A DNA stretch of 44,855 nt, taken from positions 1 to 44,855 of the forward strand of contig PHEB01000017.1 in the NCBI GenBank assembly GCA_002842735.1, written 5' to 3'. Both the position numbers and the translations under genes were made by a program. Below are positions 34,486-42,015 of this stretch, one piece after another. Position 1 is the stretch's first letter, and every line of letters starts with the position of its first letter. Source of the DNA: Alphaproteobacteria bacterium HGW-Alphaproteobacteria-7 (lineage in GTDB: Bacteria > Pseudomonadota > Alphaproteobacteria > Sphingomonadales > Sphingomonadaceae). The notes below the pieces were generated by a model. It had not been told where the DNA came from. It was given only the letters and a program-made list of their open reading frames with translations, and did no database searches.

Positions 34486-37248
34486 ATGACCGATGCTGCA
34501 CACGCCGATTGGGACAGCGCGCTGACCCGCGCCCGCGCCCACGCGCCCTTCCTCGCCCGCGCATTGGAACGCCAGCCCGATCTGGCCGCTTTGCTGAGCG
34601 CAGGCGAGGGTGACGCGGCGCTGGCATGGGCGCGGGCGCAGGGCGAGCACCCTGATGCAGAAGTGGCACTGCGGCGCGAGCGGCTGGCGCTGGCAGCGGC
34701 GCTGGCGGTGGGCGATCTGGCCGGAGCCTTCGCGCTGACGCAGGTGGTGGGCGAACTCACCGCCTTTGCCGACCGCGCATTGGACCGCGCAATCCGCACC
34801 GCAATTGCCGAACGCACTGATAGTGACGCTGTTGATGGCTTCATCGCACTGGCGCTCGGCAAACAGGGCGCGGGGGAGCTCAACTATTCATCCGACATTG
34901 ACCCGATCCTGCTGTTCGACCGTAATCGTCTGACGCGGCGGGCGAGTGATGATCCGGGCGAGGCGGCGCAGCGCTATGCCCGCCGGGTGGTGGCGCTGCT
35001 ATCGGCCAGCACGGCGGATGGATATGTGTTGCGGGTCGATCTGCGCCTGCGTCCGGCGAGCGAGATCAGCCCGCTGGCCGTGCCGGTCGGTTCGGCAATG
35101 GCGCATTATCAGGGCGCGGCGCTGGCGTGGGAACGCGCCGCCTTTGTCCGCGCGCGCGCGACCGCAGGGGATATTGCAGCAGGTGAGAATTTTCTCACCG
35201 CAATCCGGCCGTTCGTATGGCGCGCCCAGCTTGATTTTGGTGCGGTGGAGGAAATCCGCGCGCTCACCTTGCGTATTCGCGAAAGCTACGAAGGCCCGGC
35301 CGACCCCGGCCCCGGTTTCGACATCAAGCGCGGGCGCGGCGGTATTCGGGAGATCGAATTCTACGCCCAGACCCATCAGCTGATCCACGGCGGACGCGAT
35401 ACATCGCTGCGGGTGCGCGGCACGCGCGCCGCGCTCGATGCGCTGGCGGCGGCGGGGTGGATCAGCGCGGAAAATGCAGTCACGCTGGGCGATGCCTATG
35501 ACCGGCTGCGGATGATCGAACACCGTTTGCAGATGGTGCATGACCGCCAGACCCATGCACTGCCCGAAGGCGCAGCGCTGGATAATGTCGCGCGGCTTGA
35601 TGGGCTGGCCGATGGCGCGGCGCTGATCGCGGAACTCACCGAAATCACGGCACGCAGCGCACGCATTTACGAAGAGCTGATCGGCGCACCCGAAGCCGCG
35701 CCAGTGGCGGTGGCCATGCCGACCAGCGCGCTTACCCATCAGCTTGGCACGTGGGGCTTTGCCGAGCCGGATGTGGTGGCCGAACGGATCGAAAGCTGGC
35801 GCGACGGGCGGCACGCCGCGATCCGTTCGCCGCAGGCGGTGGAGGCATGGGACCGGCTCGCCCCGGCGCTTATCCAGGCGATTGCACACAGCGATGATCC
35901 GATGCGCGCGATCACCCGCTGGGAACGGATCATCGAAAATGTGCCGTCGGCGATCACCACTTTCCGCCTGCTCGACGCGCGGCCTGATCTGCTGAACCGG
36001 CTGGTCGCCGCGCTGACGCTGGCTCCGGCGCTGTCGGACGAGCTGGCGCGCAAGCCCGAATTGCTCGACACGCTGATCGACAGGAATGCACTTGATCTGC
36101 CGGGTGACATTGCCGCGATCATGGCGCGGATGCGCGGCGCGGCGATCCGCGATGATTACGAGGCGCTGCTGGATGCGATCCGGGTGGTGACGGGCGAAAT
36201 TCGCTTCGCGCTCGGCATTCAGCTGATCGAGGGATTGGCCGATCCGCTCGACATCGCCCGCGCGCTGTCACGCACCGCCGAGGCCGCGCTGAACCTCGCC
36301 GCCGAGGCGACCGCGCAGGAATTTGCGATCAACCACGGACGCATCGCGGGCAGCGAATTGCTGATTCTCGGGCTTGGGCGGCTGGGCGGCGGGGCGCTCA
36401 CCCATGCGTCTGATCTTGATATCGTCTATCTGTTCACGGGCGATTTCGCCGCGCAATCGGACGGGCCGCGGCCCTTGGGCGCAACCCGCTATTACAATCG
36501 CCTCGCCAGCCGGGTCAGCGCCGCGCTATCTGTGCCGACCGCGCAGGGTGCGCTCTACGAAGTCGACACGCGGCTGCGTCCGCAAGGCAATCAGGGGCCA
36601 TTGGCGGTCAGTTGCGAGGCGTTCGGCAAGTATCAGCGAGAGGCGGCGTGGACGTGGGAACACATGGCGCTCACCCGCGCGCGGGTGCTGCATGGCTCAC
36701 CCGATGCGCGCGCCGCGCTGGAGGCGGTGCTGGCCGAAGTGCTGCACGCCCCGCGCGACAAGTCCGCATTGCGCGATGCCGTGCTTGAAATGCGCGCCGA
36801 AATGGCGAAGCACAAACAGCCGGGCGGGCCGCTGGATGCCAAGCTGGCGCGCGGCGGCCTCGTCGATATCGAGTTTCTGCTTCACTATCTGCAACTGAAA
36901 GGCGAGGCGGCGGATGGCGCACCGCTGGCCGAAGTCGCGCCGCAAGCGTTCGATCCCGATCTGGCAACCGCGCTGGCGGGGCTGATCAGCGCCGGGCTGC
37001 TGTCTGACACGCTGATCGAACCACTGGCGCTGATGCGGCGGATGCTGGTGGCCGGACGCCTGCTGGCACCGGGCGGGCGGGAGCCGCCGCCATCGGGCGC
37101 GCGCGTTTTGGCGCGGGCGTGCGGGTTCGAAAGCTATGATGCGCTGGTGCAGGCGTTTGCTGCGGCGCGGAATGTCGTCGCGGGCGTGTGGAAACAAATT
37201 TTGGGCACAGACATTCTCGATTCCGAACAACAGGAGCACACAAGATGA
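34486..37248 (+). CDS. glnE: Glutamine synthetase adenylyltransferase/adenylyl-removing enzyme
   Basis: A 920-residue bifunctional regulator that adenylylates glutamine synthetase when nitrogen is plentiful and removes the group when it is scarce. Two nucleotidyltransferase domains are evident: the N-terminal adenylyl-removing domain with ALGKQGAGELNYSSDIDPIL (about residue 121) and the C-terminal adenylylating domain with LGLGRLGGGALTHASDLDIV (about residue 625). Partner motifs RLRPASEISPLAV and TRLRPQGNQGPLAV follow each. ATG 34486 is chosen; the frame stays open upstream to 34054. Its stop overlaps the start of bcp in ATGA, so the genes are coupled. With the nearby glutamate dehydrogenase it makes this a nitrogen-metabolism neighbourhood. 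Confidence 0.96.
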   Translation: MTDAAHADWDSALTRARAHAPFLARALERQPDLAALLSAGEGDAALAWARAQGEHPDAEVALRRERLALAAALAVGDLAGAFALTQVVGELTAFADRALDRAIRTAIAERTDSDAVDGFIALALGKQGAGELNYSSDIDPILLFDRNRLTRRASDDPGEAAQRYARRVVALLSASTADGYVLRVDLRLRPASEISPLAVPVGSAMAHYQGAALAWERAAFVRARATAGDIAAGENFLTAIRPFVWRAQLDFGAVEEIRALTLRIRESYEGPADPGPGFDIKRGRGGIREIEFYAQTHQLIHGGRDTSLRVRGTRAALDALAAAGWISAENAVTLGDAYDRLRMIEHRLQMVHDRQTHALPEGAALDNVARLDGLADGAALIAELTEITARSARIYEELIGAPEAAPVAVAMPTSALTHQLGTWGFAEPDVVAERIESWRDGRHAAIRSPQAVEAWDRLAPALIQAIAHSDDPMRAITRWERIIENVPSAITTFRLLDARPDLLNRLVAALTLAPALSDELARKPELLDTLIDRNALDLPGDIAAIMARMRGAAIRDDYEALLDAIRVVTGEIRFALGIQLIEGLADPLDIARALSRTAEAALNLAAEATAQEFAINHGRIAGSELLILGLGRLGGGALTHASDLDIVYLFTGDFAAQSDGPRPLGATRYYNRLASRVSAALSVPTAQGALYEVDTRLRPQGNQGPLAVSCEAFGKYQREAAWTWEHMALTRARVLHGSPDARAALEAVLAEVLHAPRDKSALRDAVLEMRAEMAKHKQPGGPLDAKLARGGLVDIEFLLHYLQLKGEAADGAPLAEVAPQAFDPDLATALAGLISAGLLSDTLIEPLALMRRMLVAGRLLAPGGREPPPSGARVLARACGFESYDALVQAFAAARNVVAGVWKQILGTDILDSEQQEHTR

Positions 37249-37718
37249 GTAATTTCGCAGGCCTTGGTGACGCCATCCCCGATATCGCCATGGGAACCCC
37301 CGATGGCGGCCATGTGAAGCCATCGGACTTTGCCGGATCAAAGCTGGTGATCTTCTTCTATCCGAAGGACGACACCCCCGGCTGCACCACTGAAAACAAG
37401 GATTTCTCGGCCTTGCAGGGCGAATTCGAAGCGGCACGAACCAAACTGCTCGGCGTGAGCAAAGACCCGGCCAAAAAACACCAGAAATTCATCGCCAAAC
37501 ACGGCCTCGCCGCCCCGCTCGCCAGCGATGCCGAGGAAGGCGGGCTGTCCGACGCGCTGGGCGTGTGGGCGGAAAAGCAGATGTACGGCAAAACCTACAT
37601 GGGCATGGTGCGCGCCACCTATCTGGTGGACGCCGACGGCAAAATCGCCCGCATCTGGCCCAAGGTGAAAGTTGCCGGACACGCCGAGGAAGTGCTGGCG
37701 GCGGCCAAGGCGCTCTGA
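37245..37718 (+). CDS. bcp: Peroxiredoxin, Bcp/PrxQ type (1-Cys form)
   Basis: A 157-residue thiol peroxidase that reduces hydrogen peroxide and lipid peroxides. The peroxidatic cysteine C47 is in FYPKDDTPGCTTENKDF. The second cysteine five residues later, the resolving one in E. coli Bcp, is a lysine here (K52), and I see no other cysteine in the protein, so it is a 1-Cys type that must be recycled by an external thiol. The start overlaps the glnE stop as ATGA, and a GGAG ribosome binding site lies just upstream. Family assignment is firm. Confidence 0.94.
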   Translation: MSNFAGLGDAIPDIAMGTPDGGHVKPSDFAGSKLVIFFYPKDDTPGCTTENKDFSALQGEFEAARTKLLGVSKDPAKKHQKFIAKHGLAAPLASDAEEGGLSDALGVWAEKQMYGKTYMGMVRATYLVDADGKIARIWPKVKVAGHAEEVLAAAKAL

Positions 37719-37726
37719 CTCTGCCA

Positions 37727-38518
37727 GTGGAAAGCGTTGCCCACGCCATTCGCACCGCGCTGTTGACGCCAGATCCACGCGCCAAATGCTTTGCTGCGCG
37801 CCGTGTCGCACGCGACTGGCGCAAGGGCGCGCTGGCTTGGCGGCATGACGTCCCCATGCCCGATCAGCCTGCATGGCCGGATACGCCCGAATTGCTCGCG
37901 CCAAGCCAGATGCCCAAGCGCGGCAAGTTCGGTTCCGAGCGCGCGCGAATCGCGCTGTGGCACAGCCTTGCGCATATCGAATTCGTGGCGATTGATCTGG
38001 CGCTCGACATGGCCGGGCGCTTTGGGGAGGCAATGGGCGCAGAATTCGTCAGCGATTTCCTCGATGTCGCCGCCGATGAAGCGATGCATTTCGCGCTGCT
38101 GGCGCGCAAGCTGGAACAGCTCGGCAGCCATTACGGCGTGCTCCCGGCGCACGCAGGGCTGTGGGAGGCTGCACATGCCACCCGCCATGATGTCACCGCG
38201 CGCCTGGCAGTGGTGCCAATGGTGCTCGAAGCGCGCGGGCTGGATGTGACGCCTGCGATGCTCGAACGGGTGCAGGCGGCGGGCGATACGGGCGGGGCGA
38301 AAATCCTTGCGCGCATCCTTGACGACGAAATCCGCCACGTCGGATTCGGCACCAAACACTTTTTGCGATGTGCCGAAATGGCGCAGGCCCACCCCGAATC
38401 TCTATGGCAGACGCTCGTAAAACAGCACTTTGGCGGGGCCGTTAAGCCGCCATTCAACGACTCAGCGCGTCTTGCAGCCGGTTTGTCGCGTGAATTTTAC
38501 ACAGTGATTGCACATTAA
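37727..38518 (+). CDS. DUF455 ferritin-like protein
   Basis: A 263-residue protein with the four-helix ferritin-like fold of the DUF455 family. Conserved Glu/His clusters that could bind two metal ions are visible: HSLAHIEFVAIDLALDMA, DEAMHFALLARKLEQL and DDEIRHVGFGTKHFLRC. The start is taken as GTG 37727, eight bases after the bcp stop, because no ATG fits the N-terminus (VESVAHAIRTALLTPDPRAK). It is the third gene of the glnE-bcp group; pairing with a peroxiredoxin hints at oxidative or metal stress, but no DUF455 reaction is established to my knowledge. Confidence 0.88.
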   Translation: MESVAHAIRTALLTPDPRAKCFAARRVARDWRKGALAWRHDVPMPDQPAWPDTPELLAPSQMPKRGKFGSERARIALWHSLAHIEFVAIDLALDMAGRFGEAMGAEFVSDFLDVAADEAMHFALLARKLEQLGSHYGVLPAHAGLWEAAHATRHDVTARLAVVPMVLEARGLDVTPAMLERVQAAGDTGGAKILARILDDEIRHVGFGTKHFLRCAEMAQAHPESLWQTLVKQHFGGAVKPPFNDSARLAAGLSREFYTVIAH

Positions 38519-38614
38519 CGATACCCCCGCATAACCACCCTCCAACAACGGGCGCGCAACAGACGTGCCGGAATTTTCCAACGGCATCAGCCGCAATCGG
38601 GAACCGGGTCAGTT

Positions 38615-39346
38615 ATGAAATTTGCCGTGCGCCACATTATCAAGTTTGCAGCTACGGCCTGCGCTGCGTTTATGGTTTCCGCCGCGTCGCCTGCTTTTGC
38701 CAACACTGCCAATGCCAATACCAGCGCCGATATTATCGAACCTGTGCGCGAAGCGCGAAATGATGATGCCGCCAATAATGACCAGCGCTTCAAATCGCTG
38801 TTCGCAGGCTGGACCGCGTTGGAGCGCACCACCCCGACGCTGGGCATGGGTGCGGACGCAACCGCTTTTTCCTCGCCAATTCCTCAGCGCGCAATTTCGG
38901 TGCCTTCGCGGATGCCGCTTGAAGGTGCGCAGCTGACCAGCAATTACGGAATGCGCACCCATCCGGTGCTGGGTGGCCGCCGCAACCACACCGGCATCGA
39001 TCTGGCCGCGCCAACCGGCACCCCGATCTACGCCACGGCTGACGGCGTAATTGGACGGGCCGACTGGTATTCAAGCTACGGCCTCTACATCAGCATCAAT
39101 CACGGCGCGTCGATGGAAACCCGCTATGCGCACCTGTCGCGTCTGGCTGTGGCAGCGGGCGACAATGTAAAGAAGGGCGACCTGATCGGCTATGTCGGAT
39201 CGACCGGCCGTTCGACCGGGCCGCACCTGCATTACGAAGTCCGTGTCGATGGGCTTGCAGTCAATCCGATTCCGTATATGGTGGAGAGCGAAGCACAGCT
39301 CGCCTATGTGCGTGACCAGAGATTGACCGGTCAGGGCGGCGAGTAA
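38615..39346 (+). CDS. Exported M23-family (LytM-type) endopeptidase
   Basis: A 243-residue periplasmic cell-wall enzyme with a signal peptide (MKFAVRHIIKFAATACAAFM, cleavage near AFANT). The catalytic LytM domain occupies the C-terminal half: SNYGMRTHPVLGGRRNHTGI with HxxxD zinc ligands (HTGID), METRYAHLSRL, and the HxH motif in STGPHLHYEVRVDG. It would cut peptide cross-links in peptidoglycan, or act as a regulator of amidases. It is a single gene ending in a strong intrinsic terminator. A TTGCAC-N17-ATAACC sequence about 110 bp upstream is a possible promoter. Confidence 0.95.
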   Translation: MKFAVRHIIKFAATACAAFMVSAASPAFANTANANTSADIIEPVREARNDDAANNDQRFKSLFAGWTALERTTPTLGMGADATAFSSPIPQRAISVPSRMPLEGAQLTSNYGMRTHPVLGGRRNHTGIDLAAPTGTPIYATADGVIGRADWYSSYGLYISINHGASMETRYAHLSRLAVAAGDNVKKGDLIGYVGSTGRSTGPHLHYEVRVDGLAVNPIPYMVESEAQLAYVRDQRLTGQGGE

Positions 39347-39372
39347 GGCTGCGAAATTAAGGCTACGAAATT

Positions 39373-39444
39373 GCCCACGATAAGTGGGCCGGACATTGGA
39401 GAGGGTGTCCGATCATGGCGGCGGGTTTACCCGCCGCCTTTTTT
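39373..39444 (+). terminator. Two hairpins followed by a strong intrinsic terminator
   Basis: GGCGGCGGG (39417-39425) pairs perfectly with CCCGCCGCC (39430-39438) around TTTA and is followed by six T residues: a textbook Rho-independent terminator. Upstream are two further hairpins, GCCCAC/GTGGGC (39373-39389) and CGGACA/TGTCCG (39390-39411, loop with GGAGAGGG). The three-stem array after the M23 gene might be a 3'-derived small RNA. Confidence 0.92.
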
Positions 39445-39485
39445 GTGTGGCGCTACTGGCTCCCCGCTGATGCCCTCTTCCGAAA

Positions 39486-39503
39486 ATGAGTAGCATTTCT
39501 CAT
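39486..39503. promoter_or_regulatory. Dyad ATGAG-N8-CTCAT upstream of the acyl-CoA synthetase gene
   Basis: ATGAG (39486-39490) and CTCAT (39499-39503) are inverted about eight bases in an AT-rich patch about 100 bp upstream of the start. The spacing suits a TetR-type operator, but the arms are short. Confidence 0.3.
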
Positions 39504-39598
39504 ACTGTTTTTGCTTGCGGGCCTGTCCCGCTCGGCTAGATTTCTCCTGATAGCCAGACGGCGCACAATTTACGCGCTGCGATAAGGGAGACAAAGCC

Positions 39599-41170
39599 AT
39601 GAGTATGCACCCCATCGCGCACGCCGCGACCCGTCCCGATCATCCCGCCGTCATCATGACCGGGTCGGGCAAGCAGATCACCTTTGGCGAATTGGAGGCG
39701 GAATCGAACCGCTTTGCGCATCTGCTGCGCGCCCACGGGATCGGTGCCGGCGATGCCTTTGCGGTGCTGCTGGAAAACCGCATCGAATATTTCACGCTGA
39801 TCTGGGGATCGCAGCGCGCAGGCACGATGATGGTGCCGATCTCCTCGCGCCTGACCGCGCCCGAGGCCGCCTATATCATCCGCGATTCCCAAGCAAAGCT
39901 GCTGATCACCTCGGGCTATTTCGCAGACGTGCTGGAGGATATCCGCGCTGAATGTCCGGGCCTGACCGTGCTGGTGATGGACGCTTTAGGGAACGGGGGC
40001 GGCGCAGAAGATTTCGCCGCCGCACTCGCCGCGCAATCGCCCGCGCCGATTCCCGATCAAAGCGCCGGGATGGTGATGCTTTATTCGAGCGGCACCACCG
40101 GGCAGCCCAAGGGCATCCGCCCCGCTCCGCCCGAAAATCCCGATCCGCAAGCCACGGTGCCGCTGGTCGGGTTGGCGGTGATGGGGGCGGGCATGCCCAC
40201 CGATGGATCGATGGTCTATCTCTCCCCCGCCCCGCTCTATCACGCGGCGCCGATCGGTTGGTGTTCGATCGTGCACCGTTTGGGCGGCACGGTGGTGATG
40301 ATGGAGAAGTTCGAACCCGAAGCCGCGTTGCAGGCAATCGAACGTTACCAGGTGACAGACAGCCAGTGGGTGCCGACGCATTTTGTGCGCTTCCTGAAAC
40401 TCGATCCGGCAGTGCGCACCCGTTATGATCTGTCGAGCCACCAACGCGCGCTCCACGCCGCTGCGCCGTGCCCGGTACCGATCAAGCGTGACATGATCGC
40501 ATGGTGGGGGCCAATCGTGAAAGAGTATTACGCGGGCAGCGAAGGCATCGGCATGACCATGATCGGCAGCGCCGATTGGCTCACCCATCCCGGCAGCGTC
40601 GGCAGGGCGATCTATGGCAAATTGCACATCTGCGGCCCTGATGGCGAGGAACTTGGCCCGGACGAGGACGGCCTGATCTATTTCGAAAACGCCTTGCTGC
40701 CGACCTATCACAACGATCCGGCCAAAACGGCCGAGGCGATGCATCCCAACGGCTGGATGACGCTGGGCGATATCGGGCATCTCGATAATGACGGCTTCCT
40801 GTTCCTCACCGACCGCAAGAGCCACATGATCATTTCCGGGGGCGTGAACATCTACCCGCAGGAAATCGAGAATCTGCTCGTCACCCACGACAAGGTGATG
40901 GACGCCGCAGTGATCGGTGCGCCCTGCCCCGATCTGGGCGAGAAGGTGGTGGCGGTGGTGCAGCCGCGCGACATGGTCGATATCGCCAAAGACGGGGGCG
41001 CCGCGCTGGAGGCCGAACTGCGCTCGTTCCTCGGCGGCAGCCTGTCGAAGATCAAAATGCCCAAGCTGTTCGATTTCCGCCCCGATCTGCCGCGCGAAGC
41101 CAATGGCAAGCTCTACAAACGCGAATTGCGCGATGAATTTGCGGCGAAAGCGAAAGCGGGCGCGGCGTGA
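39599..41170 (+). CDS. Acyl-CoA synthetase (AMP-dependent synthetase/ligase)
   Basis: A 523-residue adenylate-forming enzyme that activates a carboxylic acid to its CoA thioester through an acyl-AMP. Signature A3 is MLYSSGTTGQPKGIRP; A5 is KEYYAGSEGIGMTMI; A7/A8 are GWMTLGDIGHLDNDGFLFLT and DRKSHMIISGGVNIYPQEIE; the catalytic lysine is in PREANGKLYKREL near the end. The substrate (medium or long fatty acid, or an aromatic or steroid-derived acid) cannot be read. ATG 39599 follows GGGAG with good spacing. A GTG start overlaps its stop. Confidence 0.94.
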   Translation: MSMHPIAHAATRPDHPAVIMTGSGKQITFGELEAESNRFAHLLRAHGIGAGDAFAVLLENRIEYFTLIWGSQRAGTMMVPISSRLTAPEAAYIIRDSQAKLLITSGYFADVLEDIRAECPGLTVLVMDALGNGGGAEDFAAALAAQSPAPIPDQSAGMVMLYSSGTTGQPKGIRPAPPENPDPQATVPLVGLAVMGAGMPTDGSMVYLSPAPLYHAAPIGWCSIVHRLGGTVVMMEKFEPEAALQAIERYQVTDSQWVPTHFVRFLKLDPAVRTRYDLSSHQRALHAAAPCPVPIKRDMIAWWGPIVKEYYAGSEGIGMTMIGSADWLTHPGSVGRAIYGKLHICGPDGEELGPDEDGLIYFENALLPTYHNDPAKTAEAMHPNGWMTLGDIGHLDNDGFLFLTDRKSHMIISGGVNIYPQEIENLLVTHDKVMDAAVIGAPCPDLGEKVVAVVQPRDMVDIAKDGGAALEAELRSFLGGSLSKIKMPKLFDFRPDLPREANGKLYKRELRDEFAAKAKAGAA

Positions 41171-41244
41171 GCGAGGCCAAGCGCGCCAGCAGCACCTTTG
41201 TCGGCGGGCTGAAGACCTTGCCGCTGCGGGTGACGGCTGCCTGA
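41167..41244 (+). CDS. Possible 25-residue peptide or gene remnant overlapping the synthetase stop
   Basis: A GTG start overlaps the synthetase stop as GTGA, and the frame runs 25 codons (beginning MSEAKRASSTFVGGLKTLPL) to TGA. The composition resembles the start of a real protein, so this could be the stump of a gene lost by deletion, or nothing. No homolog is recognised. Confidence 0.18.
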   Translation: MSEAKRASSTFVGGLKTLPLRVTAA

Positions 41245-41257
41245 TAACACGGCGAAT

Positions 41258-41280
41258 AATCGGACGGGCCTTGTCCGATT
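41258..41280 (+). terminator. Hairpin downstream of the acyl-CoA synthetase
   Basis: AATCGGAC (41258-41265) pairs perfectly with GTCCGATT (41273-41280) around a seven-base loop. It lies about 90 bp after the synthetase stop and before yqiJ. No T-run follows, so it would be a Rho-dependent or stabilising stem. Confidence 0.45.
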
Positions 41281-41373
41281 CTGCTAGGGTTTCGTCCCCG
41301 TTTGTCCTAGTTTTCAGCGCATGGGATTTCTTCTTCGCCCAATCCTTTCAGGGGCACAGCCGGGGCTGGCGGT

Positions 41374-42003
41374 ATGAGCCTGCTTGAACCGCACAACCTG
41401 CCGTTTCTGATCGCGTTCGGCGGGCTGGCGCTGATCGCGCTGGTGCAGCTTGCCGGTGTGTCCGAAGCGATTGAAGGGGCGGGCGATTTCGATGCGCCCG
41501 ATGGGCTGGACGCCAGCGGATTTGGCGAAGCGCTGACCACGCTGCTGGGGCTGGGCCGGGTGCCGTTTCTGATCTGGCTGGCGGCGTTGCTGTTCGTGTT
41601 CGGCACGGTCGGCGTCATCGGCCAAATGGTATTGGCCAGCACATTGGGCGCGCCGCTTTCCGCTGGGTGGGCCGCGCTGCTGGCTGGCGGGGCTGCGCTG
41701 CCGCTCAACTCTCTCGCTGCGCGCCCTCTCGCCGCGATCATGCCGAAGGATGAAACCACTGCGGTCACGCTTGATGAACTGGTGCGGCGCGATGCCGAAA
41801 TCCAGATCGGCACTGCGCGGCCCGGATCGCCCGCCCGCGCCAAGGTGATCGACCGCCACGGCCATCCGCATTTTGTCATGGTTGAACCCCATGACGAGAC
41901 GATTGAATTGAACGCAGGCGATACCGTCCTGCTCGTCCGCCGCGAAGGGCAGATCTTCTTCGCCATACATTATGAAAGCCCGCTGCTTGGGCTGGATAGC
42001 TAA
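41374..42003 (+). CDS. yqiJ: YqiJ-like NfeD/OB-fold membrane protein
   Basis: A 209-residue membrane protein of the YqiJ (DUF1449) type, the usual partner of the flotillin YqiK. It has an N-terminal helix (NLPFLIAFGGLALIALVQLA), two to three central helices (PFLIWLAALLFVFGTVGVIG and WAALLAGGAALPLNSLAARP) and a C-terminal OB-fold-like domain from about residue 125 with GTARPGSPARAKVIDRHGHP and LNAGDTVLLVRREGQ. The flotillin gene starts 12 bases after its stop. Together they probably organise membrane microdomains. Confidence 0.88.
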   Translation: MSLLEPHNLPFLIAFGGLALIALVQLAGVSEAIEGAGDFDAPDGLDASGFGEALTTLLGLGRVPFLIWLAALLFVFGTVGVIGQMVLASTLGAPLSAGWAALLAGGAALPLNSLAARPLAAIMPKDETTAVTLDELVRRDAEIQIGTARPGSPARAKVIDRHGHPHFVMVEPHDETIELNAGDTVLLVRREGQIFFAIHYESPLLGLDS

Positions 42004-42015
42004 AGGGAAACGCAA

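Noticed and set aside
4430..38536. Shared ATACCCCCGC-(T/A)TAACC motif upstream of the crotonase (near 4432) and the M23 gene (near 38521)
   Set aside because: A 15/16 match is expected by chance several times in 45 kb, and the promoter geometry differs between the two sites.
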